A stretch of DNA of 34,944 nt from Muribaculaceae bacterium (GTDB taxonomy: Bacteria > Bacteroidota > Bacteroidia > Bacteroidales > Muribaculaceae). The position numbers and the translations under genes were made by a program. The notes beneath the pieces were generated by a model. It searched no databases. It was not told where the DNA came from and saw nothing but the letters and a program-made list of their open reading frames with translations. Within the stretch, counting starts at the first letter, position 1. Each line of letters starts with the position of its first letter. The DNA lies in the NCBI GenBank assembly GCA_029060625.1, contig JAIDTO010000157.1, positions 1 through 34,944 of the forward strand, read 5' to 3'. Below, piece by piece: positions 1-6,203 of the stretch.

Positions 1-257
1 TTCTTCCCATTATGGCTGATGTACCCATATGATTTTAAGTCAGATATTAATTGACCGATGTATGATCTGGAGAAATTAGTAAGTTCTTGAAGGTCTTTAT
101 ATTTTAAACCCCGATCAAATGAGATGAGGTTAAAAATCTTACGAAGGGACTCAGATAATGAGAAAGTAATATCCTTCGTTTTATCAACCTCATTTTCTGT
201 ATCCTTATCTATCTCCTCAATATGAGCCTTTCGCTCGATTGAGGAAAACCAAGTCTC
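1..257 (-). CDS. Winged-helix-like coding segment in the +1 frame after the GNAT stop (partial, no own start)
   Basis: This segment is absent from the ORF track because it runs off the window edge and has no start codon. Reading leftward from the GNAT stop, the +1 frame is open for 85 codons (begins ETWFSSIERK). It includes a pattern typical of a winged helix-turn-helix: SLRKIFNLISFDRGLKYKDLQE, then FSRSYIGQLISDLKSYGYIS. There is no ATG, GTG or TTG in this frame between the preceding in-frame TAA, just inside the GNAT 3' end, and the edge. The GNAT gene ends in CTT-TGA-G, the same slippery context as the prfB (RF2) +1 frameshift except for the last base. Either the region is expressed as a frameshifted GNAT-wHTH fusion, or an indel has split one ancestral gene. 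A rare ATT start is also possible. DNA binding is inferred from the helix pattern only. Confidence 0.6.
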
Positions 258-885
258 AAAGTCGTTTTAAGTCAAAATACATCATTCTTGTATGGAGAGG
301 TTCATTGTCTCTGAGTTCAAATACTAGTCTGCCTTCTTCATCAAAGCGCTTAAAAGCTATGCGTTCCACTTCTTCAGTTTTATGCATATATAAGAATCCA
401 TTGTGTTCATAATATGCAAGTGTCTCTGGTTTGTTAATGGCATCGACAACAAGAAAGCGGCAAGCATTATCATTGTCTGTAGCAATATTTTGATCTTTAA
501 TAAAGTCCATTAGTTGACGACCAACGTGTTTGCCTTGAAAATCTTTATTTACACCGAGACGCCCTATTAAAGTCGCTGGATATGTCAGATTGCGTTTTTC
601 ATTATTGAAAATGCGATTGAATCTATTACGTGAGTTCTTAGGAAGTCCTGAACTTTTTATGCTGTCGTTGGCAACTGTCATGAGGCATACGATTTTGTGA
701 GGTCGGCTATTTGTGACCCAACAGTATGTTTTCCCAAGCATTTCTTCCTCATAGAGGAATACGTCCTTTTCAAAAAACTCATCAAGATCTTTGTCTCCAC
801 ATGAAAATGGATCACAATGAGATTGTACTTCCTGAGTATATTGCATCAATGTGCATTCATTCTGCAATATAAATTGTGATTCCAT
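256..885 (-). CDS. GNAT family N-acetyltransferase, toxin-like
   Basis: A 209-residue protein of the Gcn5-related acetyltransferase fold, which transfers acetyl from acetyl-CoA to an amine. The core is visible: strand 4 with RLGVNKDF, then QGKHVGRQLM as a variant of the acetyl-CoA pyrophosphate loop (Q/R-x-x-G-x-G/A), and YYEHNGF as the usual C-terminal Tyr-x-x-x-GF motif. The N-terminal stretch FSCGDKDLDEFFEKD resembles the start of TacT-type toxins, whose targets are aminoacyl-tRNAs; that target is an inference here. The start at 885 lies 3 bases after the stop of a 54-codon ORF (TAA-TAT-ATG), so the two are almost certainly co-transcribed. The protein is longer than typical TacT toxins (about 160-175 aa). 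The stop is in a CTT-TGA context and a further coding segment lies beyond it. Confidence 0.8.
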   Translation of the reverse strand: MESQFILQNECTLMQYTQEVQSHCDPFSCGDKDLDEFFEKDVFLYEEEMLGKTYCWVTNSRPHKIVCLMTVANDSIKSSGLPKNSRNRFNRIFNNEKRNLTYPATLIGRLGVNKDFQGKHVGRQLMDFIKDQNIATDNDNACRFLVVDAINKPETLAYYEHNGFLYMHKTEEVERIAFKRFDEEGRLVFELRDNEPLHTRMMYFDLKRL

Positions 886-888
886 ATA

Positions 889-1053
889 TTACCAGACGAA
901 ATGTTTATGAGCTTCTTTTATACTGCGTAATTCCATTTCTCTTTTCTGTGACAGCCGAGGAACAGGCCGATCAGAATATTTTTCGGTTTCATTGACAAAA
1001 TCTATAGCTGATTGTCCTGTGAGTACCGGTATTTCTCTAATTGCTATTGCCAT
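889..1053 (-). CDS. Small 54-aa protein, candidate antitoxin of the GNAT
   Basis: Below the ORF-track cutoff but well placed. It starts ATG-GCA-ATA and reads MAIAIREIPVLTGQSAIDFV to HKHFVW. It has no transmembrane segment, and its C-terminal half is basic and helix-prone (LSQKREMELRSIKEAHKH). Small Bacteroidales proteins with an N-terminal 'IPVLTG' stretch and a charged helical tail are, from memory, found ahead of GNAT toxins, and here the ORF ends 3 bases before the GNAT start. That supports a toxin-antitoxin pairing, but this is not a classic ribbon-helix-helix (DUF1778) antitoxin as far as I can see, so antitoxin function is inferred from size and position. Confidence 0.65.
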   Translation of the reverse strand: MAIAIREIPVLTGQSAIDFVNETEKYSDRPVPRLSQKREMELRSIKEAHKHFVW

Positions 1054-1117
1054 GGGTGTTATATGATTATAATTATAGACTCGATGCTTAAAACAAAATG
1101 TGTGCGTAACTGCTATG

Positions 1118-1125
1118 CAAATTTA
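1118..1125 (-). promoter_or_regulatory. Promoter -7 box TAAATTTG for the GNAT module
   Basis: On the minus strand TAAATTTG followed by C fits the Bacteroidetes -7 consensus TAnnTTTG. It lies 65 bases upstream of the 54-aa ORF. No clear TTG is seen at the -33 position. An AT-rich near-palindrome (around TATAATTATAATCATATA) lies between the box and the start codon and could be an operator. Confidence 0.5.
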
Positions 1126-1368
1126 TTAATTTTTTGTCATAAAAATGATTATTTTGATAATTTTAACATATACTAATATGTCAGGTAACTATTCGGCATA
1201 AGTCACCGTGGGCTTCAAGGGCAAGCGAAGCAATGCCCCTTTGAGGATTATATCGGAATAATTGATTAAATTATCTCATGTATAATTATATAAGAAGATG
1301 CAACTCCGTTTGCCCTCAGTGGAATTTGAGCCTAATGATTCCATTTACTGTCATCAGAACTGAGTTGG

Positions 1369-1425
1369 TTATGCACAGATCTTATTCCAGCGCAGGAACT
1401 TGCAGATCCCCACAGAAATAATAAA
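1369..1425. repeat. Imperfect direct repeat, copy 1
   Basis: The stretch beginning TTATGCACAGATCTTATTCC recurs about 142 bases further on with only a few mismatches over roughly 55 bases. No gene covers either copy. Confidence 0.75.
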
Positions 1426-1510
1426 TCTGAGCCAATCGGACAGTTCTGCGCCTCAGAAAGAGAGGTCAGCGCCTAAGCCTCCAAAATTCCCAAATTCCTA
1501 ACAGTGTAGA

Positions 1511-1565
1511 TTATGCCCAGACCTTATTCCAGCGCAAGAACTGGCAGATACTCACAGAATAAATG
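1511..1565. repeat. Imperfect direct repeat, copy 2
   Basis: Begins TTATGCCCAGACCTTATTCC and continues with AGCGCAAGAACTGGCAGATA, matching copy 1 apart from scattered substitutions. It ends about 60 bases from the 3' end of the 60-aa ORF of the zeta module. Confidence 0.75.
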
Positions 1566-1624
1566 TTTAGAAGTAAACAGTTATGCTTGAGGCATGGTAA
1601 CCATCGCTGATGGAGAGGGTATTA

Positions 1625-1807
1625 TTATGACCGCGCATTAGCTATTCTCTCAGCTTCTTCGGCAGAGACTTCGATGGGCTGTCCATTCCCATCGGCTATG
1701 ATGACCGTCTGACCTAATTTCTTTTTCAGGTCGATCATCTTATGATATGAATCCTTGAGAGCCTTATTGAGCTTGTCGTTGAGTTCTATTTTTTCCTTCT
1801 CTGACAT
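1625..1807 (-). CDS. 60-aa partner of the zeta-like kinase, candidate antitoxin
   Basis: A short, charged, helix-rich protein (KIELNDKLNKALKDSYHKMIDLKKKLGQ) ending in a small strand-turn segment (VIIADGNGQPIEVSAEEAERI). It overlaps the end of the upstream zeta-like gene by 22 bases, which implies translational coupling. Zeta-type kinases in Bacteroidales are often accompanied by a small ORF of this kind. Here the order is toxin first, which differs from the classical epsilon-zeta order. Antitoxin activity is inferred; no epsilon-like three-helix sequence is recognised. Confidence 0.7.
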   Translation of the reverse strand: MSEKEKIELNDKLNKALKDSYHKMIDLKKKLGQTVIIADGNGQPIEVSAEEAERIANARS

Positions 1808-2361
1808 ATTGAGTTTTGAATTATGGTGTATAAGGTATTGTCTATTATCTTGTGAGAATTAGCAATAATATTTGTCTCATTATTATTGTCATATAACGCC
1901 CAATAGTCTACTATCGGCATGAAAATGCGGAAAAGGTTGTCGAGGCCGAGCCAATATCGGCGAAATATTGTCTCCACGGGGATGTTATGTCCTCCTTCAG
2001 AAACCCTCTTCTTAACTCGTTCGCAAGCTACTTCCGGAGATTTAAGCCAAAAGAACAGCAGGCTTACATTATATCCCTTTTCCTGAGCCTTTAGAACAAG
2101 ATTCTTATAGCTACGTGTAGCCAATGTGGTCTCTATAGCAAAGGACACACCATCTGCCATCAAGGTCTCAATTCGCTCCAGCATAAGTTTACCAGCCTGA
2201 ATGGCCACGGATTCTGGACAGAACGGCGAAAGTCCTTTTGCAATCTCATCTGCATTGACGAATTCCCTGCAATTCAGGATTTGAGGCAAGACATTGAATG
2301 AAGCTGTTGTCTTTCCTGCTCCATTGCACCCGGCGATTATGTAGAGATTCGGCTTTTGCAT
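1786..2361 (-). CDS. Zeta toxin family ATP-binding protein
   Basis: A 191-residue P-loop kinase of the zeta toxin/AAA_33 type. The Walker A motif GCNGAGKTT lies at residues 12-20, followed by FVNADEIAKGLSP, the conserved segment that in zeta toxins carries the catalytic Asp, and FAIETTLATRSY. A late basic segment, RVSEGGHNIPVETIFRRYW, fits the arginine-rich lid. Classical zeta toxins phosphorylate UDP-N-acetylglucosamine, blocking cell-wall synthesis; whether this chromosomal subfamily does the same is not known from sequence. It is shorter than epsilon-zeta plasmid toxins (about 270 aa) but of usual length for Bacteroidales homologues. It is transcribed with the 60-aa downstream ORF and has a promoter plus inverted repeat immediately upstream. 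Confidence 0.85.
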   Translation of the reverse strand: MQKPNLYIIAGCNGAGKTTASFNVLPQILNCREFVNADEIAKGLSPFCPESVAIQAGKLMLERIETLMADGVSFAIETTLATRSYKNLVLKAQEKGYNVSLLFFWLKSPEVACERVKKRVSEGGHNIPVETIFRRYWLGLDNLFRIFMPIVDYWALYDNNNETNIIANSHKIIDNTLYTIIQNSICQRRKK

Positions 2362-2371
2362 AAGCGGTGTC

Positions 2372-2405
2372 TGCTAAGGCATCACACATTCCGTGTGCCT
2401 TAGCA
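2372..2405. promoter_or_regulatory. Perfect 10-bp inverted repeat at the zeta gene start, candidate operator or RNA hairpin
   Basis: TGCTAAGGCA and TGCCTTAGCA are exact inverted copies separated by 14 bases, within which a further CAC/GTG pair extends the symmetry. The repeat sits between the -7 box (2410-2417) and the zeta start codon, 10 bases from the ATG. It could bind the toxin-antitoxin complex as an operator or fold in the mRNA and limit translation. It is not followed by a T-run, so a terminator is unlikely. Confidence 0.7.
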
Positions 2406-2409
2406 ATCG

Positions 2410-2417
2410 CAAAGATA
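2410..2417 (-). promoter_or_regulatory. Promoter -7 box TATCTTTG for the zeta module
   Basis: TATCTTTG followed by C on the minus strand is an exact fit to TAnnTTTG. The predicted transcription start falls at the edge of the inverted repeat. No good -33 TTG is seen. Confidence 0.6.
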
Positions 2418-2784
2418 ATAAATTTTCGTCATATCCACTCATTTTATGGTTAATTTTCATCCTTAAATTTTGCAGTTGAACAAAAAAACATACAGGTTGT
2501 CGTAGTTGTCAACGTTGTTGCATAGACGATGTAGGCGGTTGGGAAACCGCCTTCCCATAAGTCTGATACGCTCTGTGGCTGGGAAGTCTCCCCGGATCAA
2601 GACCATTCATAGTTCACTTGCCATGAGATATTATAGTGGAAATGTCGAGTATGTCCCTATTTAAGCTCAGGGTATATTTCCTAATAAAGTTCGCTCTAAA
2701 TATCCTCAAGTAGCCGAAGTTGTATGGCAGTTAGAGTTAGAACGCGCGTGGACGCGCTCTGAGAGCGCTAAATGTGAAATTCGA
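2418..2784. other. Intergenic stretch with several hairpins upstream of pheT
   Basis: No gene is seen between the zeta promoter and the pheT promoter. The stretch holds a hairpin AGGCGGTT-GGGA-AACCGCCT (2533-2552), whose neighbour TTCCCA could alternatively pair with TGGGAA. It also holds two overlapping, mutually exclusive GC hairpins at 2744-2768. A TAAATTTTG at 2464-2472 resembles a promoter box but has one base too many. Confidence 0.5.
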
Positions 2785-2816
2785 TTTGCAAATTAGCCGA
2801 TTATTTTGTACTTTTG
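2785..2816 (+). promoter_or_regulatory. Promoter for pheT (TTTG - 20 bp - TACTTTTG)
   Basis: TTTG at 2785-2788 and TACTTTTG at 2809-2816 are separated by 20 bases, the layout of Bacteroidetes primary-sigma promoters. The predicted start leaves a leader of roughly 60 bases before pheT. Confidence 0.75.
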
Positions 2817-2886
2817 CAAGTTGAAAAGGGAAGCAGGGCTAAATGGCCTGATTTCGTGTGCTTAAACAACCGATAACAATACCTTT

Positions 2887-5382
2887 ATGGATATATCATA
2901 CAAGTGGCTTAAACGCTATATCAATTTCAATGAGTCGCCAAAGGAATTGGCGGCTGCTTTCACTTCCACCGGCCTGGAATGCGACCAGATTGAGGAGGTG
3001 GAGTCAATCCGCGGAGGACTCCGCGGCCTTAAGATAGGAAAGGTGCTGACATGCGAGCCTCATCCTGACAGCGACCATATGCATGTCACTACTGTGGATG
3101 TGGGTGGCGATGCCCCGCTCCAGATTGTGTGCGGTGCCCCCAACGTGGCTGCCGGCCAGACTGTGGTGGTGGCCACTATCGGTACGGTACTTTACGATGG
3201 CGACAAGGAGTTCACCATCAAGAAAGGTAAGCTTCGCGGCGTGGAGTCGCATGGTATGATCTGCGCTGAGGATGAAATCGGTCTTGGCAATGACCATGCA
3301 GGCATCATGGTGCTTCCTGACGATGTCCCTGCCGGAACAGAGGCAGCCGCTTACTTCAATGTGGAGAGCGACTATCGCCTTGAGGTGGAGTTGACTCCCA
3401 ACCGTGTGGATGCTGCAAGCCATTATGGATGTGCCCGCGACCTGAAGGCTTATCAGTGGGCACGTATCCTTGAATCCGGTAACAGTGCCGGTGTGGAGAT
3501 GCCTGAAATCAATGTGCCGGACGTGGCTTCATTCTCAGTAGACAAAAAGGATGGGGCTGTAAGTGTAGAAGTAGAGGATTCGAAGCTTTGTCCAAGATAT
3601 TGTGGCGTGACAATTCGTGGCGTGAAGGTGAAAGAATCGCCGGAATGGCTGAAAAACCTTCTTGTGGCTGCGGGTCAACGTCCGATCAATTCTATAGTAG
3701 ACATCACAAACTTTGTGCTTCTTGGCATCGGACAACCGCTGCATTGCTTTGACCTTGCCAAAGTGGCAGGGGAGAAGATTGTGGTGCGTACTTGCCCGGC
3801 AGGCACAAAATTCACAACCCTCGACGAGACTGAGCGCACCCTCAATGAGAATGATCTCATGATTTGCGATGCCGAGAAACCAATGTGTATTGCCGGAGTA
3901 TTCGGTGGCCTTGACTCAGGCGTGACGGAGGAGACAACCGATGTGTTTATCGAAAGCGCATATTTCAATCCCACCTCAATCCGCCGCACAGCTCGCCGTC
4001 ATGGCTTGAGCACTGACGCTTCATTCCGCTACGAACGTGGCACCGACCCCAACATGTGCGATTATGCAGCTAAGTTGGCAGCTGTGCTTATCCGTGAGAT
4101 AGCCGGAGGGGAAATATGCGGAGATGTCGTAGACATTTATCCTGAGCCTGTTAAACCGGTGGAGATGGATTTCTCCCTTACATATTGCCGCAATCTTATA
4201 GGCAAAGATATTCCTACCGACATTATTGTCGGCATACTCCGTGCGCTCGAATTTGAAGTGAAGGAAACGGCTGATGAGGATGTCCTCTCAATCAAGGTGC
4301 CTACATATCGTGTCGATGTGACGCGCCCGTGTGATGTAGTGGAGGAAATCCTCCGTATCTATGGCTACAATAATGTGGAGTTTGGCACTGAAATGCATGC
4401 CAATCTCTCGAAGCGCACTCCTGTAGATGATGCATATGCGCTTCAGCAGGTAGTAAGCAACGACCTCTCGGGCCAGGGCTTCCGCGAGATCATGAATAAT
4501 TCACTCTCTGCAGTTAAATACTACGACGGCAATGCTGACTTCCCGCTCGATAACTGCGTGAAGGTGATGAATCCCCTGAGCAACGATCTCGGCGTGATGC
4601 GTCAGACTCTCTTGTTCGGCGGACTCGAGAGCATCGCCCACAACGTAAACCGTAAGGCTGCCGACCTGAAATTCTATGAGTTTGGCAACGTTTACTCTTT
4701 TGACCCTGCTAAGGAGAAGAGTGAGGAAAAACCTCTCGCCCAGTATTCAGAGCATATGGAGCTTGCAATCTGGATGACAGGTAATCTTCAGTCTGCATCT
4801 TGGAACCGTCAGGCTTTGGAGGCTACCGTGTTCGACCTTAAGGCAACCGTGCTCAATATTTTCGCAAAGGTAGGAGTGGCAGAATCCGGACTTAAGATGA
4901 CACAAAGCTCCGATGCCACTTTCTCTGCCAAGCTTGAGATTGCACATCGCAGCGGCAAACCTCTTGCTGTGCTTGGCATCCTCAGCCGCAAGACGCTTAA
5001 GGCTCTTGATATCGACCAGGAAGTGTGCTATGCTTCCATTGACTGGACATATCTCTGCAAGCTTGCTGCTAAATACCAGACTACGTATGCTCCGCTTGAG
5101 AAGACTCAGCCGGTGAGACGCGACTTGGCACTCCTGCTTGATGCCTCAGTATCATTTGATGCCGTAGAGACATGTGCACGCAAGGCCGGAGGCAAGCTTC
5201 TGCGCGACATAAGACTGTTTGATGTGTATGAAGGGAAGAATCTTCCGGATGGTAAGAAATCTTATGCTGTGGCATTTACAATCCAAGACCCTGAGAATAC
5301 ACTTAAAGACAAGCAGATCGACGGCGTGATGGACAAGATCATCAAGAGCCTCCAGACCCAGCTCGGGGCAAGCCTGCGATAA
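2887..5382 (+). CDS. pheT: Phenylalanine-tRNA ligase beta subunit
   Basis: The 831-residue beta chain of the alpha2-beta2 PheRS, which attaches phenylalanine to tRNA-Phe in the cytosol. Domains run in the normal order: N-terminal MDISYKWLKRYINF, an EMAP/OB-fold tRNA-binding domain at about 40-150 (with VCGAPNVAAGQ), the B3/B4 editing domain at about 220-385 (RPINSIVDITNFV), B5 at about 410-480, the catalytic-like domain (YRVDVTRPCDVVEEILRIYGY), and a C-terminal FDX-ACB anticodon-binding domain from about 735 (QPVRRDLALLLD). Length is normal. pheS is not in the window, so the subunits are encoded apart. The gene has its own promoter and is followed after 92 bases by yebC. Confidence 0.97.
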   Translation: MDISYKWLKRYINFNESPKELAAAFTSTGLECDQIEEVESIRGGLRGLKIGKVLTCEPHPDSDHMHVTTVDVGGDAPLQIVCGAPNVAAGQTVVVATIGTVLYDGDKEFTIKKGKLRGVESHGMICAEDEIGLGNDHAGIMVLPDDVPAGTEAAAYFNVESDYRLEVELTPNRVDAASHYGCARDLKAYQWARILESGNSAGVEMPEINVPDVASFSVDKKDGAVSVEVEDSKLCPRYCGVTIRGVKVKESPEWLKNLLVAAGQRPINSIVDITNFVLLGIGQPLHCFDLAKVAGEKIVVRTCPAGTKFTTLDETERTLNENDLMICDAEKPMCIAGVFGGLDSGVTEETTDVFIESAYFNPTSIRRTARRHGLSTDASFRYERGTDPNMCDYAAKLAAVLIREIAGGEICGDVVDIYPEPVKPVEMDFSLTYCRNLIGKDIPTDIIVGILRALEFEVKETADEDVLSIKVPTYRVDVTRPCDVVEEILRIYGYNNVEFGTEMHANLSKRTPVDDAYALQQVVSNDLSGQGFREIMNNSLSAVKYYDGNADFPLDNCVKVMNPLSNDLGVMRQTLLFGGLESIAHNVNRKAADLKFYEFGNVYSFDPAKEKSEEKPLAQYSEHMELAIWMTGNLQSASWNRQALEATVFDLKATVLNIFAKVGVAESGLKMTQSSDATFSAKLEIAHRSGKPLAVLGILSRKTLKALDIDQEVCYASIDWTYLCKLAAKYQTTYAPLEKTQPVRRDLALLLDASVSFDAVETCARKAGGKLLRDIRLFDVYEGKNLPDGKKSYAVAFTIQDPENTLKDKQIDGVMDKIIKSLQTQLGASLR

Positions 5383-5392
5383 TTTTGCAAGC

Positions 5393-5413
5393 GGACGCAT
5401 GAGCCGTGCGTCC
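5393..5413 (+). repeat. Hairpin GGACGCA-7-TGCGTCC after pheT
   Basis: A perfect 7-bp stem with a 7-base loop begins 11 bases after the pheT stop. There is no T-run, so it is either an mRNA 3'-end stabiliser or a small dispersed repeat rather than a classical terminator. Confidence 0.55.
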
Positions 5414-5440
5414 CTACCAAAGATAATATATACTCTAAAA

Positions 5441-5461
5441 CTGACAACTGACAACTGAAAA
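5441..5461. repeat. 7-bp tandem array (CTGACAA)
   Basis: CTGACAA-CTGACAA-CTGAAAA lies just ahead of yebC. On the other strand the units read TTGTCAG, almost the same word as the 8-bp arrays near nusA and lptC in this window. Confidence 0.7.
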
Positions 5462-5474
5462 TAGATAACTAAAT

Positions 5475-6194
5475 ATGGGAAGAGCATTTGAATTCCGCAA
5501 GGCCCGCAAGCTAAAACGCTGGGGCAATATGTCAAGAACATTCACCCGCATAGGTAAGGAAATCACTATCGCAGTCAAAGCCGGCGGTCCGGATCCGGAC
5601 ATGAACCCTCGTCTGCGTATGCTTATGCATAATGCCAAGGCTGCCAATATGCCTAAGGACACTATCGAGCGTGCTATCAAGAAAGCTACCGATAAGGATG
5701 CTTCTGACTACAAGGAGATCGTCTATGAAGGATATGGCCCCTTCGGTATCGCAATCGTTGTGGAGACAGCCACCGACAACAACCAGCGTACTGTAGCCAA
5801 TGTGCGCAGCTATTTCACAAAACATGGAGGCTCTCTCGGCACACAGGGTTCGCTCTCATTCCTTTTCGACCATAAGAGCGTATTCCACGTGAAGCCTAAT
5901 CCTGAGACAAGCCTTGAGGATTTCGAACTTGAACTCATGGACCTTGATGCGGAACTTGAGGCAGAGGATGAAGAATGGCTCGTATATGGCGCTTTCGACC
6001 AGTTTAACAATATCCAGAAATTCCTTGAGGGCTCCGGTATGGAAATTGTAAGTGCTGAGTTTGAAAGAATCCCTACAGACTATAAGGATGTGACTCCCGA
6101 ACAGCGCGAGAGCATCGAAAAGCTTCTCGAACGCTTCGAGGATGACGACGACGTACAGAACGTGTTCCATAACATGAAGGAAGCTGAAGAATAA
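5475..6194 (+). CDS. yebC: YebC/PmpR family protein (TACO1-like)
   Basis: A 239-residue protein of the YebC family. It has the characteristic start MGRAFEFRKARKLKRWGNMSRTFTRIGKEI, the segment AANMPKDTIERAIKKA, and the conserved YEGYGPFGIAIVVE and TDNNQRTVANVRSYFTKHGGSLG. YebC proteins have been described both as DNA-binding regulators and, more recently, as ribosome-associated factors that help translate proline-rich stretches (mitochondrial TACO1); the sequence does not decide between these. The acidic C-terminal half (LDAELEAEDEEW, EDDDDVQNVFHN) is usual. It lies between pheT and a membrane-protein gene that starts 9 bases after its stop, so it probably shares a transcript with the latter. 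Confidence 0.93.
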   Translation: MGRAFEFRKARKLKRWGNMSRTFTRIGKEITIAVKAGGPDPDMNPRLRMLMHNAKAANMPKDTIERAIKKATDKDASDYKEIVYEGYGPFGIAIVVETATDNNQRTVANVRSYFTKHGGSLGTQGSLSFLFDHKSVFHVKPNPETSLEDFELELMDLDAELEAEDEEWLVYGAFDQFNNIQKFLEGSGMEIVSAEFERIPTDYKDVTPEQRESIEKLLERFEDDDDVQNVFHNMKEAEE

Positions 6195-6203
6195 TTACCG
6201 CTG

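Larger units (their letters stand above)
1060..1624. other. Intergenic stretch with an imperfect direct repeat
   Basis: About 565 bases without a convincing gene on either strand. It holds the GNAT-module promoter, a weak hairpin around 1214-1244 (TCAAGGGCA ... TGCCCCTTTGA), and two imperfect copies of a roughly 55-base sequence described separately. The base composition is AT-rich on the left and more mixed on the right. Confidence 0.6.

Noticed and set aside
1214-1244. Weak hairpin TCAAGGGCA...TGCCCCTTTGA as a terminator
   Set aside because: Imperfect stem, no T-run on either strand, and no gene ending next to it.
2464-2472. TAAATTTTG as a plus-strand promoter
   Set aside because: One base longer than TAnnTTTG and no gene follows for 400 bases.
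3004-5541. Minus-strand ORFs opposite pheT (e.g. 3004..3423, 5152..5541)
   Set aside because: They lie antisense to a complete conserved gene and show no family features.
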